From contig CAMRHE010000011.1 of NCBI GenBank assembly GCA_947044405.1, positions 9,364,001 through 9,428,000 on the forward strand: DNA of 64,000 nucleotides, read 5' to 3'. Origin of the DNA: Leptodactylus fallax (lineage: Eukaryota; Chordata; Amphibia; Anura; Leptodactylidae). The notes beneath the pieces are model-generated. The model had not been told where the DNA came from. It worked only from the letters and a program-made list of their open reading frames with translations, and did no database searches. Position numbers and translations under genes: made by a program. How positions within the stretch are numbered: the stretch's first letter is position 1; each line of letters starts with the position of its first letter. This document shows, in pieces, positions 12,061-22,799 of this stretch.

Positions 12061-12960
12061 TATAATGTTTTGATGCTTTTTATTCCATTTGGGAGGAGAA
12101 GCAGAAAAGATGGTTTTATTAACGTTTGGGAGGGGGGGGGGGTGTCCATGTGAAAAAACTCAAAATTTGTTTTTGTGGTGTTCACTCTGCATTGAAAATG
12201 ACATGACAACTTTGTCCAGCGGGTCATTACAATTATGGCGATGCCATATTTATATTGGTTTTATTATGTTTTACCACTTTTACTAAATAAAGGATAAATT
12301 GCAGGATAAGTTGAAGTTTTTATTGGTATCAATATTTGGTATGTATCACTTTTTATTGCTATTTTTGTTGGGGAGGCAAGGTGATTAAAATGCATTAGTC
12401 TGCGTATTGTAATATCTTTTTTTCACCGACCAGGATAAATAACACTGTTTTTGGATAGCACAGTGTGGGATGTGCTACATGCATGTGGGGATATCTAACA
12501 TGTTTATTTTATTTTGTTTACATTATATATTTTGTAAACTTTTTTTTTAACTTTTTATTATTTATTTACTTTTAACCTTTTTTTTTCTTTTTTTTCCTGT
12601 TCCAGAAGAGGACTTGAACCTTGGATCTGCTGATCCCCAGTGCAGTGTACTGCAATACAATGTATTGCAGTAGATTGCACATAGTCTCCCTATGTGCAAT
12701 ATGGAAAGGCAGCTAGGAGGCTGAGCTGCATCACCTCCCCTTGGACCCTGCAATCTTATCTCAGGGAATCTGATGGGTGGAAAGAAGGGCAAGCTTTCCC
12801 CTGAACCACCCAGATGCCATAATCGCTATTGACCACAGCATCTGGGGGTTGAACCTCAGGAGTCAGAGTATTTTCTGACACCAGCGGCTAGTCCTGGCTC
12901 CCAGCTGCAGGCACACATTAAAATTGCATATTTTGGCTCAAATAAATATTGCTGGTGCAT
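12061..12960 (-). mobile_element. piggyBac-like element remnant, reverse orientation
   Basis: The stretch 12180-12260 is the reverse complement, with changes, of 32545-32680 inside the TTAA element at 32032-34088 (tatggtatcgcc...gtcatgtcattttt). A T-rich middle and a CG-rich part (12600-12900) complete the usual layout in reverse. GAACCACCCAGATGCCATAA at 12802 recurs near 40930. Clear TTAA-bounded ends could not be fixed. Confidence 0.55.
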
Positions 12961-13009
12961 AACTCTGGTGCCTTATGTACATTTTAACACTTCAGCGATT
13001 AATGCATTT

Positions 13010-13434
13010 TAGCCTTAAACCAGTAACATTTTATCCCTCTCTGCATTCCCGTTTTCATAACTTCCCTGCACTCTGTTAGCTGCACGTGTTCAATGAGTTC
13101 TCATAATCCAGGTGGGTTACAGACATGATCTTGGTCCTATTTTTAACCGAGTACTGTCAGAGGGGGCGTTCCTTACAGCCCAGTGATGACGCTGAGCTGT
13201 GAGGAACGCCCCCTCAGTACAGCGCTATGGAGGAATACTGTCAGGGAGGGTGTTCCCCACAGCGCAGCTAGACTGTCAGGAACGCCCTTCTGACAGTGAA
13301 CGGTGAAATTTAGACCCCCAATATCTCCAGCCCCGGGACATATAACGGGAAAGTCGGCAGTGTGTTGAATTCAGCGCGCTGTCAGCTTTCTAGTGATATG
13401 TAAAACTCATATACATGAGGATGTGAAAGGTCCT
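13010..13434. repeat. T2-like palindromic MITE remnant
   Basis: The right terminus reads GTGAAAGGTCCTCTTTAA, whose reverse complement TTAAAGAGGACCTTTCAC is a typical frog T2-like end. Inside, GAGGGGGCGTTCCTTACAGC (13160s) pairs with GCTGTGAGGAACGCCCCCTC (13196-13215), giving a GC-rich hairpin. The left end is not clear. Confidence 0.5.
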
Positions 13435-13436
13435 CT

Positions 13437-13650
13437 TTAAGGCTAAAGCTCCATGTTTCAAAAACGCAGCATTTTTTCGCATTTTTTTGAGCCAAAGCTA
13501 GGAGTGGATTGAGCAGAAGGTAGAAGAATAAGCACTTTCAATATATTTCACATTCCTTTTGTATCCATTCTTGGCTTTGGCTCAAAAAAAAGCAACAAAA
13601 TCAGCAACAAAAAAGCTGCATTTCTGCAATGTGGGGCCATAGCCTAAAAC
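13437..13650. repeat. Palindromic MITE (CACGTTGC/GCAGCTTTTTT family), copy 1
   Basis: The left arm has AAAACGCAGCATTTTTTCGC and the right arm has the inverted counterpart GCAACAAAAAAGCTGCATTT, with GGCTAAAG and CATAGCCTAA at the two ends. The centre includes AGTGGATTGAGCAGAAGGTA. Related copies are at 21894-22115 and 46860-47085, with fragments at 46120-46570 and 47780-48085. Confidence 0.7.
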
Positions 13651-15240
13651 AAGAATAAGATTGTGGCTCTAACCACTGTGACTCAGGAGTTTAAAGGGAC
13701 TGTTATCTTTGCAATCTCCCTGAATGTATCCTGCTTGGGGTAAACTGTAATTCACTTTCCTCAAATCCTGAGCAGGGTTCATTCAGAACTGTGGAGATGG
13801 GGCGGGTCGGGGGGTGGTTAAGTTAAGCCAGTGACACTACAGCATGTCTTGCAATAAATATCTGGTGCTGGTACAATGTTGTTAGGAGGACTGCAGACAC
13901 TACAATTACCCACAATCCAATCATGTCCCACTCGTTCCCTTATTGTTAATAACAGCGCCTCACAATTAATCCTTCGGTTACAGCTTTTATTTAAGATTCA
14001 ACCAATTTAAAATTTAGCAACCAAATGTTACTAGAATTGTTTAGGAGCCTTGTGCTTGGCTTGCTTTTCAATATAGTTGAATCTACAGGATGCCGATATA
14101 TGAAGGCGAAATTTATGCCATACTTGGCCATAATTAAGTCATACAACAAATTTTATTTTCTCACATAATGAGTTGTCAACTGTATGCATGTATAAAGTTT
14201 TATCACATACTTTTACAAATGACTGTACAGTATACAAAGTAGCGTATACATTTTACTCCTAGAAACCTACCACAGTATTTTAATTTGCAATTCAAATATA
14301 AATGAAAAAAAAAATTAATTACTCAAAGTGGTTTCTCTATATGTTGAATGTTTTCTGTATATAAATAGAAAATAACTCAATAAATGTATAAAAAATTAAA
14401 TATAATTTTTCCAGCTCATTGAATATCTGTGGACATAGTTTTTCTTTGAAGGTGCATTCCATCTGCTCAGCGATTTTCCTGACATTCAAATCTATTTATA
14501 TTTCTTGGCAATAGCAAAATGCAAGCATTTTGGAGCAAAATATAAATTGTTGGACATCATCAAAAAGAACTACAGAAGATCTTACAAAAACACACCATGC
14601 ACATGGATAATAAGTGAGCATTAATTTGCTCGAGGAAAAGGAGATTCTGTTGTTCGTTTACAGTAAATTATTATTATTATTACAACTGTTTTTTATTCAG
14701 TACCAGAACAATACCGTATTACATGCCATAATAGGATATCAATACAATGAATACAATAAAGTATAAAGTCTGTTTGCTAGTTATTCAATATATGTTCCTC
14801 TATGTGGCTGACCTGTCTCACAAAGGCATATCAAATTCACAGTGACATATTGATCAGTCTTAAATGTAGGAGACCGTCACACTTGTGATTGGTTTGCATT
14901 CTATTAGTAATTTCTAATATACTGAATACATATAATGGTAATAGTAATATAATATAAAGGCATAAACCTATGTATACAATAATGATTAGAAAAACAGGAA
15001 AAACCTAATAAACCAAAAAGGTTAACAATCCTTGTTACAGAAACAAATGCAAATGGTAATCCAATTGTCTCTTTGGGCATTTTCACAATGTTTGAATCAA
15101 GTGAAGTTCTCTTCAGAAGGATGGAAAAAGCAGTCTTAGTTTATTATAGTGAGATGATGTAACCAGACCAAATGTGCCCTTTAACTTGAAATTTATTAAC
15201 TACACCATGGTCCAAATTATTATGTATATCAAATTTAAGT
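13651..15240. other. Mostly unique AT-rich sequence
   Basis: A T2-like terminus (TTAAAGGGACTGTTATC) may start at 13691. Past 14000 the sequence is AT-rich with no domain, pair of ends or tandem unit that I could recognise. Confidence 0.4.
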
Positions 15241-15244
15241 GACA

Positions 15245-15990
15245 TAAAAAATAATAATAATACATTTTATTTACAGTATATAGCGGCAACATATTTGGCA
15301 GCACTTTACAAATTATATTGTTCAAGTACAGACAAAATGAGACATTACAGAGTAATAAGTCAATTCACACAATGGGATTGAGGGCCCTGCTCGCAAGAGC
15401 TTACAATCTATGAGATAGAGGGGGTGACCCAAGAGGTAGCATTTCTTATACAGTGGTCCTGCTGTTTTTGTGATAAAGGTTATCAAGCTGTATGAACCAT
15501 CACCAGTCAGTGTCCTTTTACGTGCAGATGGTGCCTGGACATATAAGATTACACATCTTATCCTGTGGGATAATGCAGGAGCGTGAACAGCACAGGGTTA
15601 GTTTTAGGGACTCTAACTGTGAAAGTATTTACATTAGGAATTGTGATAGACCTGTCTGAAAACATGTGTCTTCAGGATGCGCTTGAAGCTGTACAAATTG
15701 GGTATTAGTGTGATTGTTCGGGGTAGAGCGTTATTGAGAAGCCGTGCAACTTGGGAGAAGTCTTGGATACGGGAGTGGGAGGTTCTGATAATAGAGGTTG
15801 TTAGTCTTAGGTAATTGAGTGAACGGAGAGCAAAAGTTGGGCGATAGATGGAAATGTGGGAGGAAATGTAGGGAGGTGCAGCATTATTGTGGATGATTGT
15901 CATAAGTTTATATTCCATTCTGTATTGAACAGGCAGCCAATGTAGTGACTGACACAGACAAAAGGCATTGTTGTAGCGTTTAGACCTGGG
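15245..15990 (-). mobile_element. L2-like LINE, 5'-truncated 3' end
   Basis: The minus strand carries the C-terminal tail of an L2/CR1-clade ORF2 (16026-15634), then a 3' UTR with TTGTAAGCTCTTGCGAGCAG and ...TTGTAAAGTGCTGCCAA..., ending in TAATAATAATT near 15250. The tail 'ttgtaagctcttgcgagcaggg ... gtaaagcgctgcggaatatgttggcgctatataaataaa' is the common anuran L2-type 3' end (recalled, not searched). The upstream side is cut where a hAT-like end starts at about 15985. Confidence 0.7.
15634..15990 (-). pseudogene. L2-like LINE ORF2 C-terminal fragment
   Basis: The frame contains SLHWLPVQYRMEYKLMTIIH, then APPYISS, ...RLTTSIIRTSHSRIQDFSQV, NALPRTIT and SFKRILKTHVFRQVYH. This order (LHWLPV..R..YK, AP.Y.S, ALP..I, FK..LKTHLF) is the usual end of L2-type reverse transcriptase proteins. 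Only about 120 residues remain. The reverse transcriptase core and endonuclease are absent. Confidence 0.75.
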
Positions 15991-16104
15991 GTCGGCAACC
16001 ACCGGCACGTGTGCCAAGAGTGGCACGCGAGGCTTACTTACCTAGCACGGGCAGCGAAGTCCTCACCCAGCAGTTTCGATTGGACCAAACATGGCCGAAA
16101 CGAA

Positions 16105-16155
16105 ACTGCTATTATACTGTGGGGTCTCTTCAGACCCCACAGTATAATAAGCAGT
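16105..16155. repeat. Near-perfect hairpin, 23-bp arms, 4-nt loop
   Basis: The left arm (16105-16127) and right arm (16132-16155) pair completely apart from one extra A. The core is ACTGTGGGGTCT / AGACCCCACAGT and the loop is CTTC. A decayed version is at 16450-16495, and half of it is at 54405-54432 in another hAT-like element. Confidence 0.85.
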
Positions 16156-16157
16156 GC

Positions 16158-16460
16158 CCCCGGGGAGATGATCAAACATAAAAAATAATGTTAGCTCACC
16201 TTTTCTGCGCTCCACAGCGGCTCTGTGCTCTGCAGGCGCTTCTGCCTGATGTAAGAGACCGCTGACAAGGCCTCAGGGGTCACGTCCGGCATCATTATGC
16301 ATAATGACGCGACGTGACCTCTGAGACCCAATCAGTGGTCGCTGACTACAGGCAGTAGCGCTAAAAAGAACAGAGAACAGAGCATAGAGCCGCTGCGGAG
16401 CGCAGGGAAGGTGAGTACATTTTTTTTATGTTTGTCACCTCTCTTGGCGCACCACTTATT
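16158..16460. repeat. Long imperfect palindrome centred near 16292
   Basis: The left side has TTAGCTCACCTTTTCTGCGC and TCTGCCTGATG. The right side has the inverted GCGCAGGGAAGGTGAGTAC and CTACAGGCAGTAG. The middle is CATTATGCATAATG. The arms carry GGTGAGT-like sequence on both strands, as does the T2-like MITE at 22355-22784. Confidence 0.7.
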
Positions 16461-16539
16461 ATGCTCTGTGGTCTGAAGAGAACCCACAGTATAATAATAG
16501 CTAGTGAGTGGCGAAAATTGGAATATTATAAAAGTTAGA

Positions 16540-17915
16540 ATATTGTACTGTGTGCAGGGGCCACTATAGGACATAATACCGTGTACAGGGGCCACTATGG
16601 GATATAATACCGTGTGCAGGGGCCGCTATGGGACATAATACGGTGTGCAGGGGCCGCTATGGGACATAATACAGTGTGCAGGGGCCACTATGGGATATTA
16701 TATGGGGGAAAGACCGCTATGAGAAATAATGCCGTTTGCAGCGGCCGCTATGGGACATAATGCTGTGTGCAGGGGCCGCTATGGAACATAATGCCGTGTG
16801 CAGGGGCTGCTATGGGACATAATGCCATATGCAGGGGCCGCTATGGGCCATAATACGGTGTGCAGAGGCCGCTATGAGATATAATACCATGTGCAGAGGC
16901 CACTATGGGACATAATGCCATGTGCAAGGGCTGCTATGGGACATAATGCTGTGTGCAAAGGCCGCTATGGGACATAATACGGTGTGTAGGGGCCGCTATG
17001 GGATATAATACGGTGTGCAGAGGCCGCTATGAGATATAATACCATGTGCAGAGGCCACTATGGGACATAATGCCATGTGCAAGGGCCGCTATGGGACATA
17101 ATGCTGTGTGCAGAGGCCGCTATGGGACATAATACGGTGTGTAGGGGCCGCTATGGGATATAATACGGTGTGCAGAGGCCGCTATGAGATATAATACCAT
17201 GTGCAGAGGCCACTATGGGACATAATACCATGTGCAAGGGCTGCTATGGGACATAATACGGTGTGCAGGGGCTGCTATGAGACATAACACCGTGTGCAGA
17301 GGCCACTAAGGGACATAATGCCATGTGCAAGGGCTGCTATGGGACATGATGCCGTATGCAGGGGCCGCTATGGGACATAATGCTGTGTGCAGAGGCCGCT
17401 ATGGGACATAATACGGTGTGTAGGGGCCGCTATGGGATATAATACGGTGTGCAGAGGCCGCTATGAGATATAATACCATGTGCAGAGGCCACTATGGGAC
17501 ATAATGCCATGTGCAAGGGCCGCTATGGGACATAATGCTGTGTGCAGAGGCCGCTATGGGACATAATACGGTGTGTAGGGGCCGCTATGGGATATAATAC
17601 GGTGTGCAGAGGCCGCTATGAGATATAATACCATGTGCAGAGGCCACTATGGGACATAATGCCATGTGCAAGGGCTGCTATGGGACATAATACGGTGTGC
17701 AGGGGCTGCTATGAGACATAACACCGTGTGCAGAGGCCACTAAAGGACATAATGCCGTGTGCAAGGGCTGCTATGGGACATGATGCCGTATGCAGGGGCC
17801 GCTATGGGACATAATGCCGTGTGCAGGGGCCGCTATGGGACATAATGCTGTGTGCAGGGGCCACTATGGGACATAATGCTGTGTGCAGGGTCCACTATAG
17901 GACATTATTCTGTAT
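16540..17915 (+). repeat. 31-bp satellite, about 44 copies, with higher-order structure
   Basis: The unit is close to GTGTGCAGGGGCCGCTATGG plus GACATAATACG (31 bp). The variant GAGATATAATACCATG recurs at 16876, 17031, 17186, 17465 and 17620, spacings of 155 (5 units) or 279 (9 units). The pairs 17031/17465 and 17186/17620 are both 434 bp (14 units) apart, showing a block duplication. Confidence 0.9.
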
Positions 17916-18189
17916 AACGGTGTGTTCTCTGTATTAAGGATGTGTTTTTGCACAGAAAAATTTGTGCAAAAAATGCACCATGTGAACGCAGTTTTACATC
18001 GAAGTAAAAGTTCCAGTGGCATAAGAATATAGCTGCATGCAGATACATAATGTGTATTTACCATAAAGATGCTGCCAAACTAGTTTCTTGTGACCCTTTA
18101 AAAATCAGGTGCACAAGCAACAAGGTATATATATGTCTTTCCCTACACACAATAAAATATTTATATACATACAGAATTATCATATAGGA

Positions 18190-18420
18190 CCGCTATACCA
18201 GGACTAAATACTGTCACGTCAGTCATGACTGCTATACCAGGACTAAATACTGTCACGTCACCCGCTGACTGTTATATCAGGACTAAATACTGTCACGTCA
18301 CCCGCTGACCGCTATACCAGGACTAACTACTGTCACATCAGCCATTGACCACTATACCAGGACTAAATACGGTCACGTCAGCCACTGACTGCTATACCAG
18401 GACTAAACACTCCAAAGACA
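18190..18420 (+). repeat. 40-bp tandem array, left part
   Basis: GCTATACCAGGACTAAATAC with CTGTCACGTCA repeats every 40 bp at about 18191, 18231, 18271, 18311, 18351 and 18391. The array continues at 20787-20840 after two insertions. Confidence 0.9.
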
Positions 18421-18527
18421 TACTGATAGGGAATGTAGATTGTGAGCCCTATATGGGACAGTGACTGACAATGTCTGTAAAGCGCTGTGGAATATGATGG
18501 CACTATACAAGTAAGCATAATAAATAA
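18421..18527 (+). mobile_element. L2-like LINE 3' tail inserted in the 40-bp array
   Basis: The sequence ATTGTGAGCCCTATATGGGA ... TGTAAAGCGCTGTGGAATAT ... ending TAAATAAATAAA is an L2-type 3' tail. It is flanked by TAAACACT on the left and TAAATACT on the right, an 8-bp near-duplicate that is part of the array unit (GGACTAAATACTG). The reverse-oriented relative is at 41580-41765. Confidence 0.7.
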
Positions 18528-18782
18528 ATAAATACTGTCGCGCAGTGTCGGACTGGAATGTCTAGGGCCCAAGAGTGGAATTGTTTCTAGGGGCCCACCA
18601 GCAGGACCCATGCAGATCAGCAGTACCGAGACAGGGCGGCTAAAGGAAATAACATGTTAGGAGCCATGCTGCTCGCCCACCAGATCTGATAGCTGATCTG
18701 CAGCGGTCCTGGTTGTTGTACCCCCGCAGATGTAATATTGATGGCCTATGGACAATCAATATTAGAAAGATGGATAAATCCT

Positions 18783-19115
18783 TTAAAGAGGTTGTTCAGG
18801 AATTGGAGCAACCCATGTGGTGAGCGGGAGGTGTAAAATAAAAAAAAAATAGATAAAAAAAGAATACTCCGCTGTCCGCTGCCAGTGTCCATTCAGTCTC
18901 GTGCCGGTGCCTTCTTGCTTGGAGTCCTGCACCTCATGTGACCGCTAAGACCAATTAGGTACAAGATTTCTAGAAATGAGGTGCCGCCATGAGACCGAAC
19001 AGACACAGGTGGGGGACAACGGGGTGCTGGGGAGTGAGTAGGTGAGTATGCTTTTTTTTTTTACACCTCCCTGGCCTCCACAGTGGTCTCCCCAATTTAT
19101 GCACAACCTCTTTAA
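18783..19115. mobile_element. T2-like MITE nested in the hAT-like element
   Basis: TTAA (18783-18786) is followed by AGAGGTTGTTCAGGAATTGG. The right end reads AACCTCTTTAAA at 19105-19116, the inverted counterpart. The inside is roughly palindromic, with GAGGTGTAAAATAAAAAA on the left and TTTTTTTTTACACCTCC on the right. Confidence 0.7.
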
Positions 19116-19516
19116 ATGGGTTGTCTGGGCCAAATTTTTTTTAATGGCCCCCAATACAGTGGTCTCTGCACTGGTCCCTCATACTGTATGGGGAACAGTG
19201 ATGGGGCCATGATATTGTGTGGGGACGGTGATGGAGGCTAACATCCAGTGGGGGGTACATTAAACTGTGTGGGGCATATTAATGGGGTTGTCCAGGGTTA
19301 ACTTTTTTTATGGCCTATCCTCAGGATAGGCCATAAATACCTGATTGCTAGGGGGCAGACACATGGCCCCATCAGCTGTATGGAGCCACTTCCTGTACAG
19401 CAGCCCGGCGCCTTCACTGCAGTTCATCTCCCACTTCACTGTGCTGAGATGCAGTGAAGGTGCCTGGCTAATAAACAGTGGGCAGAGTTTTCTGCTTCCA
19501 GCCCTGTATTGTATAC

Positions 19517-19545
<29 letters not shown>
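19517..19545 (+). repeat. G29 homopolymer
   Basis: Twenty-nine consecutive G residues follow GTATAC. The length may be affected by sequencing or polishing. Confidence 0.8.
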
Positions 19546-19547
<2 letters not shown>

Positions 19548-19599
19548 TTAATACTGTATGTTTAATGTCCCCCAGGATATTAGCCCCCATCACTGCCCC

Positions 19600-20115
19600 C
19601 CCAATATAATGGCCCCATCAATGGTCCCCATACAGTATAGGGCCACTGTATGGGGGGATAATAGTGAAGGGACCACTGTATGGGGGGGAATAGTGCAGGG
19701 GCCACTATGGGGGGGATAGTGAAGGGGCCACTGTATTGGGGGGGAGAATAGAGCAGGGGCCACTATAGGGAGGGAGAATAGTGAAGGGGCCACTATGGGG
19801 GGGGAGAATAGTGCAGGGGCCACTATGGGGGGGGAGAATAGTGCAGGAGCCACTATAGGGGGGAGGGAGAATAGTGCAGGGGCCACTATAGGGGAGAGGG
19901 AGAATAGTGCAGGGGTCACTATAGGAGGAAGGGAGTATAGTGCAGGGGCCACTATAGGGGGAGGGAGAATAGTGCAGGGGCCACTATAGGGGGGAGGGAG
20001 AATAGTGCAGGGGCCACTATAGGAGAGAGGGAGAATAGAGCAGGGGACACTATAGGGGGAGGGAGAATAGTACAGGGGTCAATATAGGGGAGAGGGAGAA
20101 TAGTGCAGGGGCCAC
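19600..20115 (+). repeat. ~32-bp minisatellite in the hAT-like element
   Basis: Units read like GAATAGTGCAGGGGCCACTA followed by a G-rich TAGGGGGAGGGA stretch, in about 15 copies of varying G length. The core GTGCAGGGGCCACTAT is shared with the 31-bp satellite at 16540-17915. On the other strand it encodes APALFS-like repeats that have no protein support. Confidence 0.85.
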
Positions 20116-20786
20116 TATATGGGGGAGTAGTGAAGATGCCACTGTATGGCAAATACAGTAGCCCCTTCACTGGTCCCTCCTATAGCAGTTTTGGGTGATT
20201 GCTTACCTGTCTGCCCCGTTGCGTCCCGCTCCTTCTTGCTCTGGGTGCACTGATATGACGTCATGTGCGCACAGAGCTGGAAGAAGCAGGAGGCGCCGGA
20301 GAACAGTTAGGTAAGTATCAGAGCTTAGCTTGTAAGCCACAGGCTCAATGGGGCCTGTGGCCTACAAGCCTGTGAGCAGTAGAGCAGGAAGCCTGTGGCT
20401 TCCTGCTCTACTAGTATCAGAACCAGGTCGGCTGCGCCACTTCTCCCCGGTTTTGCGATCCGGTTATTAAAACCGGATCACGAAACCGAGGAGAACCTGG
20501 TTGCATCACTTACCTCTCCCTGCTCCTGCTCGCGGCCTCTCCTCTTCCCGCAGCAGCCTGGGCCCTGTGCATCGCACATTATGTCATCGCGATGTGATGT
20601 GCGATGCACAGTGAGCCCTGGCCTGTAGCGGGGTGAGGTAAGTGAATGGGGGCCTTACCACACCTCCACTGCCTATCAAAAAAAAAAAAAAAAAAAAAAA
20701 TGGCAGTGGAGGTCCAGTAGTGCCCCCTAAAGGCACGGGGCCCACTGGGGGATTCACCATTCCCCCGGTGGGCCAGTCCCACCCTG

Positions 20787-20845
20787 CTGTCACGTCACCC
20801 GCTGACCGCTATAGCAGGGCTAAGTACTGTCACATCAGCCACTTA
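20787..20845 (+). repeat. 40-bp tandem array, right part
   Basis: CTGTCACGTCACCCGCTGAC followed by CGCTATAGCAGGGCTAAGTA continues the array seen at 18190-18420 immediately after the hAT-like insertion. Confidence 0.8.
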
Positions 20846-21893
20846 CTGCAAGATTCCCCTCTGACATCATAGTATAAAATAGCTGTTTTTACTGTATAAT
20901 GTTCCCCTTATAGCGCCAAACACTTCACTATTATAAGAATTTCCTCCATTCCCCATTTTAAGAACACAACTACCCCCTTTTATTTGCAGATACTCCCCTC
21001 ATAATGCCAGCTAGCAATTAACCTCTTCCTGCCCTGCACTGCTATAGTATGCTGCAGTTAGCAGTTTGTTCCTAGGAGCCGTGAACCCCTCATTTGTGAG
21101 TTCCGGCGCCTGCCTTCCAATGATGTACACTGCACCTCTGCAGGTTCCTGGATGGACAATGGCCCTGGAATACCAGGAGACTGATGCAGGTGAAGTGCAT
21201 TATATAGGATGTGGTGGAGGGGGGTTCAGCATCACATGACCCTTTGTTAGTGGCCATTTTCAGGCTACCAAGGCTTGGCATTTCACAATGAGATTCAACA
21301 AGACAACTTGTAGAGAGAATATATAAGTAAACTGCCGACATGCTCATATCTATTCTTCTGTCCACATTGCAGATATCTCCACATTGGGTATGTCCGCTGC
21401 TGATATCCCATTGCAGGAAACAAGCAGAGGATTTTCCTAATCTACTCCCCAACAAACAATGCTCAGAATGACCTGCAGCATAAGCGGACATGAGGCTGCT
21501 GCAAGACATTCTGCACCTCAAGTCAGATTATGCAGCAGGATTTATTTAGACCTCATCCACTTTGTTGCTACTGTTCAATGCGGCAAATAAGCGTCCGACA
21601 AGTCCGCAGTGTCTAATCCTCTGCATGTACATCCCATGTAGACTTACTCTAAAAGGGGCTTTCCTATAACCATAGCTTGATCATGCGCCGTTCCATTCAA
21701 AGTATATGGGACAGATGACAACAGCTGACCTATGACTTCCGCTTCCTCCATCAGTTGCATACACAGATCGGCAGTGCGCTCACTCACCCACCAAACTATT
21801 GACATGCTAGAACACAGGACATCTGACCTCGTGACACAGCAGTCGGGCACTTATCACCTATTTTAGGTCATAAATTTTTATCAATAAAACCCT
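20846..21893. other. No recognised feature
   Basis: A low-complexity part near 20880-21010 (CCCCTTATAGCGCC, CCCCTCATAATGCC) resembles the decayed array sequence of hAT-like elements. 21090-21890 shows no recognisable domain on either strand. Confidence 0.4.
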
Positions 21894-22115
21894 TTAAGGC
21901 TGAGGCCCCATGTTGCAGAAATGCAGCTTTTTTGTTATAGATTTTGCTGCAGTTTTTTGTGCCAAAGCCAAGAATGTCTACTAAAGGAATGGGAAATATC
22001 TAGGAAGTTCTTATACTTCTACCTTCTGCTCAATCCACTTCTGACATTCGCTCAAAAAACTGCAACAAAATCTGCAACAAAAAAAGCTGCTTTTCCGTAA
22101 CGTGAAACAGTGTTT
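21894..22115. repeat. Palindromic MITE (CACGTTGC/GCAGCTTTTTT family), copy 2
   Basis: GGCTGAGGCCCCATGTTGCAG with GCAGCTTTTTTGTTATAGAT on the left faces CAACAAAAAAAGCTGCTTTT on the right. Same family as 13437-13650 and 46860-47085. Confidence 0.7.
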
Positions 22116-22354
22116 ATGGCTGCTGCAGAAATTAGCCAGCAAAGTGAATAAAATGTAATTATTTAATTTCAACCACAGCATGTTAATTTTAGCTGCGGAA
22201 TCGCAAGCATTTCCACAAATATTTAATAGGGGAACAAAGTGCAGAGAAAAATGCATCAAAAGCTCAATAAAAAACGCTGTGGAAACTGTGTGTTTTCACT
22301 GCTTTTTTTCCTCCAATGTTTTTTAGCTGTGTTTCGCTGTGTTGGGCCTAATCC

Positions 22355-22784
22355 TTAAAGGGGTTGTCCAGGAATTACAGGTTTCTGCAAGGAGGCCAGG
22401 GAAAATGAAAAATAAAACCCACACTCACCTGTCCCTGGTCCTCCCACTCCTATCTGTTCCAGCGGCGCCACAGGGTTTGTTCCAGTCCTTGCCACATGTA
22501 ACCGCTGAGGCCAATCAGCAGCCTAAGGAAAGAAACTGGGAGATCACTCACATACAGTATATCACCTGTGATGTGCTATGTCTTTTCCTTAGGCCGCTGA
22601 TTGGCCTTAGCAGTCACGTGCGGCGAGGACTTCAAGAGGAACAAGCCCCCGGGCGCCTCAGGACCGGACAGCTGTGGGAGACACTGGAGCACCAGGGACA
22701 GGTGAGTATGGGCTCTCTTTTTGTTATTTTTCACCTTCCCTGGCCTCATTGCAGGAAACTGTAATTCCTGGACAACACCTTTAA
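22355..22784. mobile_element. T2-like MITE with long inverted repeats
   Basis: TTAA lies at both edges (22355-22358 and 22781-22784). The left arm begins TTAAAGGGGTTGTCCAGGAA and the right arm, on the other strand, TTAAAGGTGTTGTCCAGGAA. Similarity continues for about 95 bp, and the interior pairs again (CCGCTGAGGCCAATCAGC with GCTGATTGGCCTTAGCAG). The start TTAAAGGRR is the hallmark described for frog T2 MITEs. Both arms carry CAGGTGAGT, a consensus-like 5' splice site, on opposite strands. It encodes no protein. Confidence 0.85.
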
Positions 22785-22799
22785 CATCAATATACTGAG

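Larger units (their letters stand above)
15985..17990 (+). mobile_element. hAT-like element carrying a 31-bp satellite (right end not found)
   Basis: GGGGTCGGCAACC with TGGCACGCGAGGCT is a widespread type of hAT terminus and starts abruptly inside the L2 fragment. It is followed by a perfect hairpin (16105-16155), a long palindrome centred near 16292, and the 31-bp array. I could not find the matching right end or an 8-bp duplication, so the right limit is a guess. Confidence 0.45.
18543..20786 (+). mobile_element. hAT-like element with internal minisatellite and nested MITE
   Basis: The 2,244-bp insert is flanked by the 8-bp duplication CTGTCGCG (18535-18542) / CTGTCACG (20787-20794), both being array-unit sequence. 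The ends are CAGTGTCGGACTGG and, on the other strand, CAGGGTGGGACTGGCCCA. It has no transposase frame. Inside are a T2-like MITE (18783-19115), a G29 run, a ~32-bp array (19600-20115) and a palindromic CG-rich module (20190-20340) with TGACGTCA-like core and GGTAAGT at its edge. The 8-bp duplication and CAG ends indicate the hAT superfamily. Confidence 0.8.

Noticed and set aside
16540..17915. CRISPR-like regular repeats
   Set aside because: The 31-bp units follow each other head-to-tail with no spacers, and the setting is a vertebrate transposon landscape.
15985..18200. Complete hAT element with an 8-bp duplication starting at 15985
   Set aside because: The left end is convincing but I found no matching right end or duplicate of the flank, so only a partial element is reported.
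19590..20170. Repetitive APALFSLPPIV-like protein on the minus strand
   Set aside because: It is only the translation of the ~32-bp minisatellite, with no start context or domain.
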